Shown: piece by piece, positions 24,718 to 36,149 of the stretch
Layout: each line of letters opens with the position of its first letter
How positions within the stretch are numbered: position 1 is the first letter of the stretch
From: Hevea brasiliensis
Lineage: Eukaryota; Streptophyta; Magnoliopsida; Malpighiales; Euphorbiaceae
Assembly (NCBI RefSeq): GCF_030052815.1
Contig: NC_079501.1
Coordinates: 81,473,979-81,537,978, forward strand
DNA length: 64,000 nt
Direction of reading: 5' to 3'
Notes under the pieces: generated by a model
Told to the model about the DNA's origin: nothing
Database searches by the model: none
Seen by the model: only the letters and a program-made list of their open reading frames with translations
Program-made: the position numbers and the translations under genes

Positions 24718-25090
24718 CCTATTCGGTAACAATTTTTAACATAATATTTAGTATTTTGATTAGGTTAAAACATTATCTCTCATTTTTATATTGTTCGGTT
24801 GTATAGTATTTATATTAGTGTTTAGAAGAGGGAATGATTCATGAAAAGCTGTCCTTTTTTAATTTTTAGAGGTTGAAAGAATATTTTGACTAAAGTTAAT
24901 AAAATTATATTACCATTTTTATGTTTAACTATTAATCCAATAACTATTTTTATCAAATATTTTTACTTTAATTTCTATATAGATAACTAGCTATCAACAA
25001 CTAATATCTAATAGCTAAAAGTTAATAAAATAATTAACAATTATTAAAATAACTAATAATTATTAAAATATTTAATATTATCGAAGAAGG
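24718..25090. mobile_element. MITE with CCTATT-GGTAAC ends, unit B copy
   Basis: Counterpart of 16465-16799. The left end CCTATTCGGTAACAATTTTT is clear. The interior TAGCTATCAACAACTAATATC-type repeats persist. The right end has decayed (TATCGAAGAAGGATTG). Non-coding. Confidence 0.5.
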
Positions 25091-25139
25091 ATTGAATCTT
25101 TTCGTTTACCTCTTTTAAAATTATTTATTTTTATAATAA

Positions 25140-26045
25140 TAGAGAGAGAGAGAGTATGTTATCTTCAGTTATCTAGCCTAACCTATCTACAATGGATAGG
25201 TCAGGCCAAAGGAATAAAAGAAAAGGAATATCTCCATGTTGGTAGAAGTTGCGAATTTGTTTAAGGCATTAGTGAAAGTGATGTGCCAAAATGATTTCAC
25301 TTTTGTTTGAAAACTTTGCTCTCATAATGCAATTTTCCAAATTCACACCAATGTCTACATCAATCTGCCTTAAGATAACTTTAGAAAAGCAGTCGCTAGG
25401 ACCACATTTGGCCTGCCATCTTGTGGGTTTTTCTCAACATACACACGTGGAATATTAAAAAGAATAAAACCTAAGAGTTTTAGATTTTTAAGTCAGTAAT
25501 ATTGAAATTGTTTTAAAAGTCTCTGAATTTTTAAATTTAAATTTTAATCAAAAATAATTATAAAAAAAAAATATTAAATATAGGATAATATATGATTTTT
25601 TTAATTATTAATGATGATGATGAATGGTTGTCATCAACTATGTATTTATATAAATCTTATTAATATACTTTTTTTAATGAGATTTTGAAAGTTAAGAAAA
25701 TAAATTCTTAAATATGCAACTTAATGTTCCTTTCATAATTTTTTTTGGTTGATTAATGTTTTTGTGTCAAATAAGAAAAACATATTATAATATTTTTTAA
25801 AATATATTTATTACAAAATAAATGAAAATTTATTTTTTTAAAAGAAAACGTAATTAATGAATCTTAGAAATAAAAAAAAAAAATGAGATTTGACTCGACA
25901 CATGAGATTTAAAGCAATTACCATTAATTTACACCTTATATCTTTATCTATTTACGTCAAGAAAGTTAAATATCGCATAGATAGACTGCCATTTCTAAAG
26001 CTCAATTACCATTTCTAGCTTATATCTATATATAAAGAGAGCAAT
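25140..26045. repeat. Repeat block R, copy 2 (unit B)
   Basis: Matches 16820-17835. An (AG)n microsatellite lies at 25141-25154, at its left edge. The internal conserved frame is broken by one extra A near 25311. It lacks the ~130 bp segment containing CTAATATCTAAACAATAATAG that unit A and the third copy keep, so this loss is specific to B. Confidence 0.7.
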
Positions 26046-26071
26046 ACAAAACATCAATGTTTAAAAATAAT

Positions 26072-26536
26072 AGGATGGCAATTGTTTCGAACTCGATCCG
26101 ACTCATTTTGAACTTGTTTAATTTTTTTTAATTCTGTCTCGGTTTTGATATTGTGCGGCACAGGGACAAGGAGAAAGTCTCCCCATCATGGACTTCGTAA
26201 TCACTCCACACAATAATATATTATAATCTTATTAAAAAATAATTTATTTTTATATATTTATGTATTTAAATATTATAATTTTAATAAAAAAATATGTATA
26301 TTATTAAGATTATGTTTAAAACATATATTTATAATTTATGATTTATTTTTTAATATATAAATTAATATTATATAATGATAAAAAAAATTCTTGTAGGGAA
26401 ATCTGCAAACCACCCCCCCCCTCCCCTCTCTTTCCCTCTCTCCCTGTTGAGACAGTCCCTGCTTTAACTCTGATCTTCTGTGAGGCGGGAAATGGGGGAT
26501 CGATCCCTTCTTCCAACCCACCCCTTTGCCATTCCT
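26072..26536. mobile_element. MITE of the GGCAA-terminal family, unit B
   Basis: It begins AGGATGGCAATTGTTTCG and ends CCCCTTTGCCATTCCT. It includes a C-run, ACCACCCCCCCCCTCCCCTC-like, near 26411. It is the counterpart of 17861-18317 with the same neighbours, so it was present before the duplication. Frames on both strands over 26336-26538 are low-complexity and not called. Confidence 0.65.
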
Positions 26537-26685
26537 AAAACATAATTACTAAGTACTAATGACCTTTAACTTAATGGAATATGAGTTATCTCTAAAACAA
26601 TAAGGTCTCAAATTCAAATTTCAATTGTTTGCACCATAATTTAATTTTAAATATGCTGGGTTCCATTTAATTAATGGGTTCGAAA

Positions 26686-27948
26686 TATTAAATTCAATTG
26701 TCCAATTAATATGGCCTGACCCATAGCTCAAGCTGGTAGAAGACAAATAGTAAAAGAGCATTAATTAATTCAAAGTTGGAACAATTAAATTAATTATCTA
26801 AATCAATAGGTAGTTATTTTAATTGAAGCAGCTGTTAGATAATAGGCACTACGTGGTGGTTATCCTAAAGATAAGCTAAGGTGATCACAGATGGTTATTC
26901 AAAAGATCAGATAATGGAGAGAGTGGCTACATTTGTGGATAGGATATTGCAAGTGGTTGGGCGGTTGCAGCTAATGGAGATAGTGGTGCAAAAAAGGTGG
27001 ACAAGTATCTGAAGATAAAATCACATGTTTTTCTTTAGAAAACTTAATGCAATAATTGAATCAAGGTGTAAAAGGCTGATGCAAAGGGTTTAAAGCTGAT
27101 GCAATTGATTATTTTCTAGTGTAGTAGACTTGGCTACCAAGCAAACCTAATGCAGCAACTGGGTCACCAATTAAAATTTCTCTATAAATAGAGGTGCTAG
27201 GCTTCATTTTAAAGGACCAATAACAACCCTCAACAATAGACAGAGACAATGCCTTAATTTAATTTTCTCTAGTTTAGTTCTTTCTTTACATATAAGCTAG
27301 CCTTTTAATTTTTCAATCTAACATCAGTTCAACTTAACCTTATTATTTTTCAATTCTAGCATCTAATTTACATTTCTTTTGCAAATATTTGCATTTCTGC
27401 AATCAAGTTATTCAACTTTTGATCAATTTATAGCTTTTCTGTTCACATTTCAATTCCTACAAATTTGCTTTTAATTTTAATGCCAGTTTACATTATTTGC
27501 ACATATCTACATTTCAATAATCAACCTTTTTAATTTTCAAACCTCAATTTATATTTTTTGCAAATTATTTCATTTTCAAGCAAATCAATCTTTTAATTTC
27601 TCAAAGGTTTTATTCACACTCTTTGCACATATTTATATTTTCTCAGCCATTAATTTACTTTTTTGATCAAACACAAAATTTACCTTTTCTGCATAGATTT
27701 AATTTTCGAAGCAATCAGCCATGAAAAGCCTTTACTTTTCAAGTACAACTTTTACTTTTTCTTGCATAAGCGATCTTTTAATTTTCCAATAGCCAATCCC
27801 ATTTTCTCAAATTTCACAAAGTTGACACAAGTAGAAAACCTGACCAAATGCATCCTAGTGGAGTCAAGGAACCCAAGGGAAACTTCGGTCCTTTATTTCC
27901 CACTAATCATTCATATTGGAAGTAAGAACAATGCACCGACATTTTACA
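26686..27948 (+). mobile_element. 5' LTR of a Tat-like element, unit B
   Basis: It opens TATTAAATTCAATTGTCCAA and ends CATTTTACA before ATTAAAATCTTAACATCC (degraded primer site). The TATA motif CTCTATAAATAGAGGTG is near 27180. It pairs with the LTR at 33543-34629 to bracket ~5.6 kb of internal sequence. The frame 27663-27953 crosses the LTR end and has no domain. Confidence 0.65.
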
Positions 27949-28859
27949 ATTAAAATCTTAACATCCTTGGCACACCCACAATCCAACACACATGTGAGAA
28001 AAAGGCCATGCCTGCTTTTAACACTCTCAATTTGAGAAAAAAAATTTAACATGGAAATACTTTTTGGAATGCTCAGTGAGAACTATTTCTACTTTCTTAC
28101 TTTTAGTTCTCAATTGTCACGCGAGTTTTGGACATAATGCCCAAAACAAGGATTTATTATGAAAAAGAAGCTATAGGGTTTGACCCTGATGGAGTAGCTA
28201 AAGAAGTTGAACTTATTAAACAACAAGCACAAGACACCGAGTCACTTTCAGCACAAGAGGTGGCTTCAATTGCATTCGATATATAAAGCATTAGTGCTCA
28301 AATTGCACCAAGTGACTAATCAAATTGAGGCTAGTATCAAAGCTACTTTTGAGACTAGCTTCAAGACAATGTTTGTTTAGCTGGAATGGATTCACTGAAG
28401 GTCTCTGAGAAATCTACTTGAAGTTAGATCGCTTAGGGGGCAGCGATAATGTTAGGTAGTCACATAGTGACTAACCAACTAGAGTCTAATAAGGTGTAAA
28501 GGACATTATCCCAGGTGGAGCAATGCCACCAACCACCTCAAAGGAGAGAAACAACTCTAATGGCTGCTCCCACTAAAGCAATAAGGTCATTCAAAGGCCA
28601 ACAGCGAGGTAACTTCTATATTATTACCAGTCATGCACTCACAAGTATAAAACATTGCAAATGTAAATATTGTTTTGAATAGTGCAATGAATAATATGGA
28701 TAATGGTAGGATTAATTATGTAGCACCACCACCACCTATGCATGCATCCATGCTACATCACCCCTAACCTCATCTTGATTGTGAAGCCCTCAGGACAGTT
28801 GTTAAAGAGTTGTATGGACTTGGCTTTCATCAAATAGGCCGTTCTAAGTTTCATACCCT

Positions 28860-29930
28860 ATCTAAACTCGATGGATAGGAATAATCCCTTTCCTAGGGGT
28901 TATAAAATACATGATTTCACTTTGTTCTCAGGAAATGGTTTACAGTCTACTTTGGAACATATTGGTAGGTTTAATGTGCAATGAGGTGAGCTTGCTAATT
29001 ATGATTTTGACATGTTTAAATTAAGGTTGTTTCCCAATTCCCTAACTACAGTTGCTTTTTCTTGGTATGCTTAATTACCTGGAGATTCTGTACACACTTG
29101 GTAAGACATGGAGCACTTGTTTCTCACATTTTTATAAAACTGAACATGACGTGTCTATTGCTGAGTCATCTAAAATTTACCAAAAGCCAAGAGAATATAT
29201 AGATTCATACATATCTAGGTTCAAGAATATGAGCAACAAATGTAAATTATTTTTGCCTGAATGTGAGTTTGTCAAATTAGCCCAAGGTGGTTTAGACATT
29301 GATTGCAAGGCATAGAGTTTAAAGACTTCTTTAAGCTTACTGAAAAGTGGTAGGCTATGAAGAGCTGCTTAGGGAAGAAAATCAGAAAAGGAAAACTTCT
29401 ATGGATATCTATTTTCAAGAAACTTTTTCATGAAAATGGTATTGTTGATTTTGTTAATATGGGTAGTTGTGTTTGTCCTATTTTATTTAAACCAATAAAC
29501 CTTTAGAACCATGGAGAAAAGCCTTTTCTAACCCTCTATCACCCCAACAAAATATTCTTTTGACATAACAAGGGCAAAGGAGATTTTTTATTTTCTCTTA
29601 TTAGGAAAATTCTTGACTTTTCCATAAGGACACAAGATGCCACCTAAATAAGAGATGAAGGGAAAGAAGCACTACAAGTACCATGATGTTTGGACTCATC
29701 AAACCAATTACTGTTGGGCATTCAATAATTTGACCCAGAACAAGAACAATAAAGGTATTCTTAAGTTCCCAGAAAAAAAAAAAACGAGACATCAATATCG
29801 ATTGATAAGTATCTGTTTCCACTAGTGGCAACCATCAATGCTACAAGTGTTAATCTAAAGGCACTACTAGAGGGAAAAAAAATTAGGAATAAGACATGAG
29901 AAAATCTTAGCCCAAAGCTAAAATGGGCTT
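28860..29930 (+). pseudogene. Gag remnant of a Tat-like element, unit B
   Basis: Counterpart of the unit A gag remnant. MFKLRLFPNSLTTVAFSWY begins at 29011 but runs into stops within a few codons. The frame changes near 29130, and the later part (SKIYQKPREYIDSYISRFK, FVKLAQGGLD) is read in a different frame at 29052-29315. A KYHDVWTHQTNYCWAF-type zinc-knuckle segment follows near 29670-29730. It is more damaged than the unit A copy. It is non-functional and has no pol core after it. Confidence 0.6.
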
Positions 29931-30219
29931 GGGTTCCAAAGCAATAGATTTACAACTTTCCTGACAGACAACAGATAAGACCAACAAGGAAGATTGCACC
30001 TATGAGGTAGATCACAGGACTTGGACATCAAAAGCCAAATTAAACCAAAAAAAAAAAAAGAGTTTGGTTTGTGGTACCAATTAGAGATACCCTTGTTAGT
30101 GAATGGAGTCTAGTTCGACATAAGATATCTCCTAAGCCATTGACCATGACTTAAAAAATGAGGTTACAATGGCTAAAAGATTAAAAAAAAAAAAAAAAAC
30201 TCCATAAAAAGGAATTCAC

Positions 30220-30480
30220 AACTAACAAAGGAGTGAACAGGAAAAGTTTTATGGAGGGTGAGCTGGTTTGAAAAGTCATCTTGCCTCTAGGGACAAAAGA
30301 CAAAGAATAAGGAAAATGGTCACCCAAATGGGAAGGACCATTCATGGTGCACACAATTCCAAAGCATGATGCATACCAACTAGCTAGCTTAGATGAAGTC
30401 CCACGCAAGAAATGTATCAATGAATGCTACCTCCAAAAGTACAATCCTAGTATTTTAGAGGTAGCACAATCAAAAGGCTT
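30220..30480 (+). pseudogene. Integrase C-terminal remnant, unit B
   Basis: A plus-strand frame with two internal stops reads FMEGELV, KVILPLGTKDKE, GKWSPKWEGPF, then HDAYQLASLDEVPRKKCINE and YLQKYNPS. This is the Ty3/gypsy integrase tail. It extends further than the unit A copy, which is replaced by other sequence after CINERYL. The reverse frame 30181-30420 is its shadow. Confidence 0.55.
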
Positions 30481-30912
30481 AAGCAGAATAGTGTAGGGCC
30501 ATTAAGTTGGCCTTATGGTTGCTAGGTTTGTAGTGTCATCAAAGTCAAAGCAATAGTACAGTAAGCAGACAAGTTCTCAAAAAGTCATTCTACTATTGCT
30601 ATCATGCACAAACAAGTCAAACAAAGCATGCAGAAGAGCTTGGTCGCTCGTTGGAAACCTACTGAAGACAGTTATATACAAGGTGAAGTAGGTGACAATG
30701 ACATAGCAAAGGGCTTAGCCCTATTCATCTGTTCACAATCATAAGCAAAGGCTCATCGTCAATTATTAAGTCTCATCATGTCTCAAAAACCAAAAATACG
30801 AGTGTCCAAATCATTAACAAGATTTTGAGTTCAAGAAAGGTTACAAGTGTATCAGATAGAAACCTTAAAAAAGCCAGTATAAAAGCCACAACTCCATTAA
30901 GGAAAGATAAAA

Positions 30913-33542
30913 AAAGAAAAAAGGTACAAAGACAATCTTATTACTCTGACTGCTTTCTCTCTTCTACCATGCAAGTTGCTGTCTCCTAGTAAACCATTCC
31001 TTGACTTGCTGGCATCTAAAGCTCAGGGAAGCTATAAGTCACTCTAGACAAGCTTCCTCATCAGTTCACAAGCAAAAAAAAAAAAAGGTATGTGTTGTAC
31101 CTGAAAAAAATGGAGAAGCTCTCAAGCTGCTTATTGAAGCAAATGGAGAAAAAATAGAAAATGGAGTCACTACAAGAAAAAACAAGTCATAATAAAACAC
31201 ATCAACTACACTACATGTAATGGAGATTAATAGAGGTACCTAGAGTAATAGCTATGGTAATATGAGATGTCAACACTCCATAGCTGTGCTAGAGGAACCT
31301 GAATTGTCCGTGGAAAGTTAGTTCAAAGCAAGCAAGCAAATGGGTTAGTTGTGTGCACAAAAAGGGTAGTGATACTCATTGGGATCAATGGATGAAGGCC
31401 TAACCATGATGGTAACACTGGAGGTAGAAAGAAATCTCTCAATAGTCTAGGTGTGGTGCCAACTTAACTCTGGTTGCTAAAGTATACGTACAAACAATAA
31501 TGAGGCTTGACAGGTACTATCTTTGCATTAAAGTTTTCATTACTCAAGAACATAGCTTTACTAGAATGATCTCCTATGAGTAAGGCTGGGGATGAGGTTC
31601 TCATGGAGTATGTCCAGTCCTAGGTGTTGAATGGCTAGAAGTGGTTAAGGTGGCTAAGTCTAAGGTGCAGTGTAGCTTGGAGTTTGGTTTCTTGTATTTA
31701 GTATAGTTTTCTATGAGAATTGTTATACTAGAATGATTAGAAGTATGATCTAATTGCTGGCAAGATGAAAAAGTGCTTAAAGTCTAGGAAGCAGTAGCTA
31801 TTCTCATGATGCAACAGAGTTTCTTAAGGTATAATGAAGGTTTTCTGTGGTTAAACCCAGCGTACTGAGCTAAATCTTAGTGCCATGAAGTTGGGTATTG
31901 GTTCTAGAGTTGTTATACAAGTATGATAATGAATCGGTATAAGATACAGTATGGCACTACAGTCTAGTCAAGTTTCTCAAAGTGTGGTGAATTTCAACTA
32001 AATATAGTGGTGAGAATATTGGTGATATAAGGTGCAATTTGATCTTACAAAAATTTTGGCAACATTTTCCCATAGAAATTGCTTTGCCAAAATTTTCTCA
32101 ACATCATCAGAGGCACAAACAATCCACAAGTCACAGAAATTCAAGATACAGAGCAAAATTCTCAAGTTCAAGTTGATACAATTCAAGGTTTCAAGAGGCA
32201 GTCAATGGGTTTTCTCACATCCAATGTTCTAAAAATTCACAAAAGCTTAATTTCTCAAGAGTCATCAAGCTATCACATAGTACAATCAAGAATCATGCAA
32301 TATAGTATTAGTTTCATCAAAGGTTCATTATCCGAAAAAATCTAATACTCAAATTTATCAATTTTAATCAAATGTTTGTTGCCTGAAAATTTTCGATACA
32401 CCAAATAATGCAAAAATCACAAAAAATACCCTTTTTCTCTTTGTTTTCCTTCTTTTTCCTTTCCTTTCTTTTCTTTTTCTTTCTTTTTTCTTATTTCTTC
32501 TCTTTTTCCTTTCTTCTTCTTCTTCTTCTTTTCTTTTTCTTTTCTTCTATTCCTCCCTTCGCCACTAATTCTTCTTCCTCCCTTGGTTGGCAATGGTAGC
32601 TCTTCCTCCTTATTTTCCACAAATGGTAATTTATGGGTATGGGTATTTGAATTTGATAGGGATGAGAGGTTGCGTGATTTGAATTGAGAGAAAATTATGA
32701 GATTGGGTGATTGAAATTGAGAGAAAATTGTGAGAATAGGTGATTGGATTAAGAGAAAAAAAAAATTGAGAGTTTAATTGGTTGGGTTGAGAAAAAATGT
32801 GAGAATGGGTCTTAGTGAGTGCTTAATCATGAATGAGAGAAAGAATGGGTGTTTGGCATGTTTGGGAAAGAGTGAGAATTGGTAAAGAGTGAGAATAGAT
32901 TAGGTAGTTTGGAGAGAGGAAATTAATTTGGGTGAGAGAGAATTGCGTATTTATTATTGGGTAAGTTAAATTGAGTGAGTTTGTGTCAAATTGGGTCTCT
33001 TAGGTGAGAGAACTTGATTGATTAGATTTCTGAAAATTAAAATAAACCAAATTTATTTTTAATTTTTAGGGTTGTGTGTGGGTTGAGAGCAAATATAAAA
33101 AAAAAAGTTGAGAGATTAAAACAAATAAATAAATGAGTTGAACTAAGGGTTGTGAGCTGAAAAAATTAAGTGGTATGTTGAAAAAAAAAATTAAAAAAAA
33201 AAGCTGACAAAAAATTATGAGCCTTAGTCTTAGGAAAAAATTTCAAATTTTGATTTTATTAAATAAATTTTAGCTAGTACATTGCTAGATAATTTTTATT
33301 TAGTAAAATTTAATTGGTCTCCTATTTAATTTATTGGGTGAAATTTTGGCTTTCCATTATTGCAAATATTTATTCTATAAATTGAATTGTTCAAGAATAT
33401 CTTCATGGAAGCAAGTCAGTAAGTGCAACACGGGAAGCAACAGAATTTCAAGTTTAGTCTAGGTCAAGTAGTTGTGGACTGCCAAGTTGACATTTAATTT
33501 ATCTTTACACGTATACAACTTAAATTCTTAAGCTATTTAAAA
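30913..33542 (+). other. Non-coding 3' region of the Tat-like element
   Basis: There is no supported gene. It contains a polypyrimidine tract at about 32430-32560, then GA-rich degenerate repeats with GAGAGAAAATT(G/A)TGAGA and GGGTGATTG words (32640-32960). The open frames 31001-31192, 32032-32345 and 32408-32620 are low-complexity or lack domain features and are not called. A CACTACAAGAAAAAA string at 31168 resembles a CACTA terminus but has no partner. Confidence 0.45.
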
Positions 33543-34629
33543 TATTAAATTAAATTATCCAATTACTATGGCTTGACCCATAGCTCAAGCTGATAGAAGA
33601 ACAACAGTCAGAGAGCATTAATTAATTTAGAGCTGAATCAGTTAAAATAATTACCTAAATCAATGGGTAGTTATTTTAATTAAAGTAATTGTCAGATAAT
33701 GGACACTATCTAGTGGTTATCCTGTAGATAAGCTAAGGAGATCATGGGTGGTTATTCAAAAGATCAAATAATGGAAAGAGTGGCTACATTTATGGATAGG
33801 ATATTGCAAATGGTTGGGTGGTTACAGCCAGTGGAGATAGTGGCCCAAAAAAGGTGGATAACTATCAGAACATAAAATCCCGTGTTTTTCTTTGGAAGAC
33901 TTGATACAACATATGAATCAAGGTGCAGAAGGCTAATATAAAGGGTTAAAAGCTGATGAAATTGATTATTTCCTAGTGCAGTAGACTTGGCCACCAAGCA
34001 AAGCCGATGCAGCAACTTGGTCACCAATTAAAATTTCTCTATAAATAAAGGTGTTGGGCTTTATTTCAAAGGACCGATAACAATTCTAAATAACAAACAG
34101 ACACAATGCTTTAGTTTCTCTAGTTCAGCTCTTTCTTTACATTTCAGCTAGTCTTTTAATTTTTCAGTCTAGCATCAGTTCAATTCAACCTTGTTATTTT
34201 TCAATTCTAGCATCCAGTTTACTCTTCTTCTACAAATATTTACGTTTCATCAATCAAATTATTCAACTTCTGATCATTTTATAACCTTTCTATTCACATT
34301 TCAATTCTTGCAAATTTGCTTTTAATTTTTAATGCTAGCTTACATTATTTGCACATATCTACATTTCAACAATCAGCCTTTTTAATTTTTAAAGCTTAAT
34401 TTACATTTTCTATAAATTATTTCATTTTCAACCAAATCTTTCATGCACAAGTGATCTTTTAATTTTCTAGCAGCCTATCCTATTTCCTTAAAATTCATAA
34501 AGTTGATACAAGTAGAGATCTTGACGAAGTATATCCTAGTGGAGTCAAGAAACCCAAGAAAAAGTTCGATCATTTGTTTCCCGCCAATCGTTCAGATTGA
34601 AAGTTAGAATGATGCACTAACATTTTACA
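33543..34629 (+). mobile_element. Third Tat-like LTR, with a 5' leader after it
   Basis: It opens TATTAAATTAAATTATCC and closes ACATTTTACA. A TATA motif CTCTATAAATAAAGGTG is near 34038. It is about 170 bp shorter than its relatives, mainly through a deletion near 34438. Similarity to units A and B continues past the LTR end for about 110 bp (ATTGGGATCTTAGCATCC... to about 34740), that is, into primer site and leader. It therefore serves as 3' LTR to the element on its left and as 5' LTR to a truncated copy on its right. Confidence 0.6.
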
Positions 34630-34759
34630 ATTGGGATCTTAGCATCCCTGATATGCATGCAATCCAACACATAAGTGAGAAAAATATCATGTCTGCTTTT
34701 GACACACTCAAATTGAGTAAAATCAAATTAGCATGGAAACATTAATTTAAAAAAAAAAA

Positions 34760-35580
34760 ACAATATTAGCAAGTATATAAGGGTTTTAACGTACTAATAT
34801 TTTCAACATTTATGATCAGATTATCAAACCAAATCTAGATTCCTTACATCATGGAGGAACTAACTTTGGATGCATATTTGGACGTCTTTATATCTCAAAT
34901 TCTTATGATTACAATGCGTTGCTTGACTAATATGGGAATTTGAACTAGCCCAAGTGGGAACATCTTAAGTAACTCCATGCAGCTATTAAATCAGGGGAGA
35001 AAGGAGCTTCAAGAGGGTAAGCTTAATCCATTGGTGCTACCAAAGTTTGAATATCTTGTTGCAGTAACACCCTAGCATCAGAGAAGGAACAAAATCCATT
35101 TCTCAACATTCTTCCAAAGAAACCAAACTGGGATTTGTGAAGGTATGTGCAAAAGAAGCTTTATAAGCTTGAAAGGAGCACTAAAAAGGCAATTTATGTA
35201 CTTATGGAAAAAGAGATGGCAAAAGCTCCAAATGCAACAATCTCACTAGCAAAATGAAATTCAGTAACCATAAGAGGGGTTAATTGCAAAAGAAGAATGT
35301 ATGGAAGGTGAGGTGGCAAAGGCTCCAAATGCAACAATCTCTTAGCAAAAAGAAATTCAGTAACCATGTGAGACCAAATAGTAATATTGAAGATTAATAG
35401 TCTAGCCTGTGGCTAGGAAAAGTTAGTATATAACTTTTTTTTAAAAATATAATTAAAGGTTAGTAGACTCCACTGGAGGTTGTGTGCTGAGGATGGAACT
35501 ATGGATTGGTTTAAACTGAATGTAGAAGTATGATAAAAAGATAACGTGCCTATTTCCCATTTAGGTTAAAAGTCCAGAAC
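34760..35580. other. Intergenic stretch with a ~105-bp duplication
   Basis: No coding frame was recognised. AAAGCTCCAAATGCAACAATCTC and GAAATTCAGTAACCAT occur twice (near 35222-35272 and 35327-35372), a tandem duplication with period about 105 bp. It may be flank or decayed 5' part of the copia element that follows. Confidence 0.4.
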
Positions 35581-35599
35581 TGCTTTTTAAGAAAAAAAA

Positions 35600-35960
35600 A
35601 TTAAATACTATTGAAAAAAACACTTAATTTAGTGAGGAAATGTGTGTTAACAGCTATATATCTAATTAATAATATGCCTATGCCTTTGATGTCTAGAAAA
35701 AGTCCTTATAAACTTTTGTTTTCTTGCAAACCTGACTATTTGCATCTGCGTGTCTTTGGCTGTCTGTGTCAAGCGTCAGTATTACACCATTCAAAGGACA
35801 TATTTCAAGGACATGCTACTACTTGTGTTTTTATGGGTTATCCCTAGGTTCAAAAAGGTTACAAAGTTTATGATTTGCAATCACAACATATTTTATCTCT
35901 CGAGATGTGGTGTTTTATGAACATATCTTTCCTTTTAAAGCTAAGGGACTTGCAAATGAA
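35600..35960 (+). pseudogene. Copia integrase C-terminal remnant, Ale-like
   Basis: The frame 35611-35847 reads AIYLINNMPMPLMSRKSPYK and LHLRVFGCLCQAS, then FMGYP at its end. This is the copia integrase region that follows the catalytic core (the INRMP, SPYE, LRVFGC and FVGYP landmarks). A stop after GYP and a frame change near 35900 precede QKGYKVYDLQS and VVFYEHIFPF, the next landmarks. The integrase catalytic core, protease and gag are absent upstream. It cannot produce a protein. Confidence 0.65.
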
Positions 35961-36149
35961 TCATGCATTACTACCACTCTAATACCTTTGTTCGTTCCTA
36001 ATACACCACATAGAAATTGCATGATCTCAACACCTTTAATCCCTAATGACAGTCCTGTAACCTCACTAGAAATAGCTTCACCTTAACCTGAAAGCCCATC
36101 TCTAATACATGATACATTACCTGTTTACCAATCTAAAAATTTACCATCC

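Larger units (their letters stand above)
22525..30912. repeat. Segmental tandem duplication, unit B (~8.4 kb)
   Basis: Second unit of the tandem duplication (unit A is 13597-22524). It starts AATTATTTACCAATGAACTT and stays colinear with A until about 30912, where A stops because B begins. B lacks A's internal duplication and its MITE at 15337, and it carries its own small indels. The right border lies inside the Tat-like element, so unit A holds a truncated element and unit B one that continues to a further LTR. Confidence 0.8.
26686..34629 (+). mobile_element. Tat-like non-autonomous Ty3/gypsy element, ~7.9 kb
   Basis: 5' LTR 26686-27948, internal region with gag remnant and integrase tail, then a long non-coding 3' region, and a second LTR at 33543-34629. 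The absent pol core is shared with unit A, so the loss predates the duplication or is a property of the family. A long non-coding stretch between integrase and 3' LTR is usual in Tat elements. No target duplication was found: the flanks are GAAA before the 5' LTR and, on the right, leader-like sequence. The LTRs are visibly diverged, so it is an old insertion. Confidence 0.5.

Noticed and set aside
26336..26538. Overlapping frames on both strands
   Set aside because: They cover the GC-rich end of a MITE and a C/T-rich run, with no coding character.
32408..32620. Phenylalanine/leucine-rich and lysine/glutamate-rich opposite frames
   Set aside because: Direct translation of a polypyrimidine/polypurine tract, not a coiled-coil protein.
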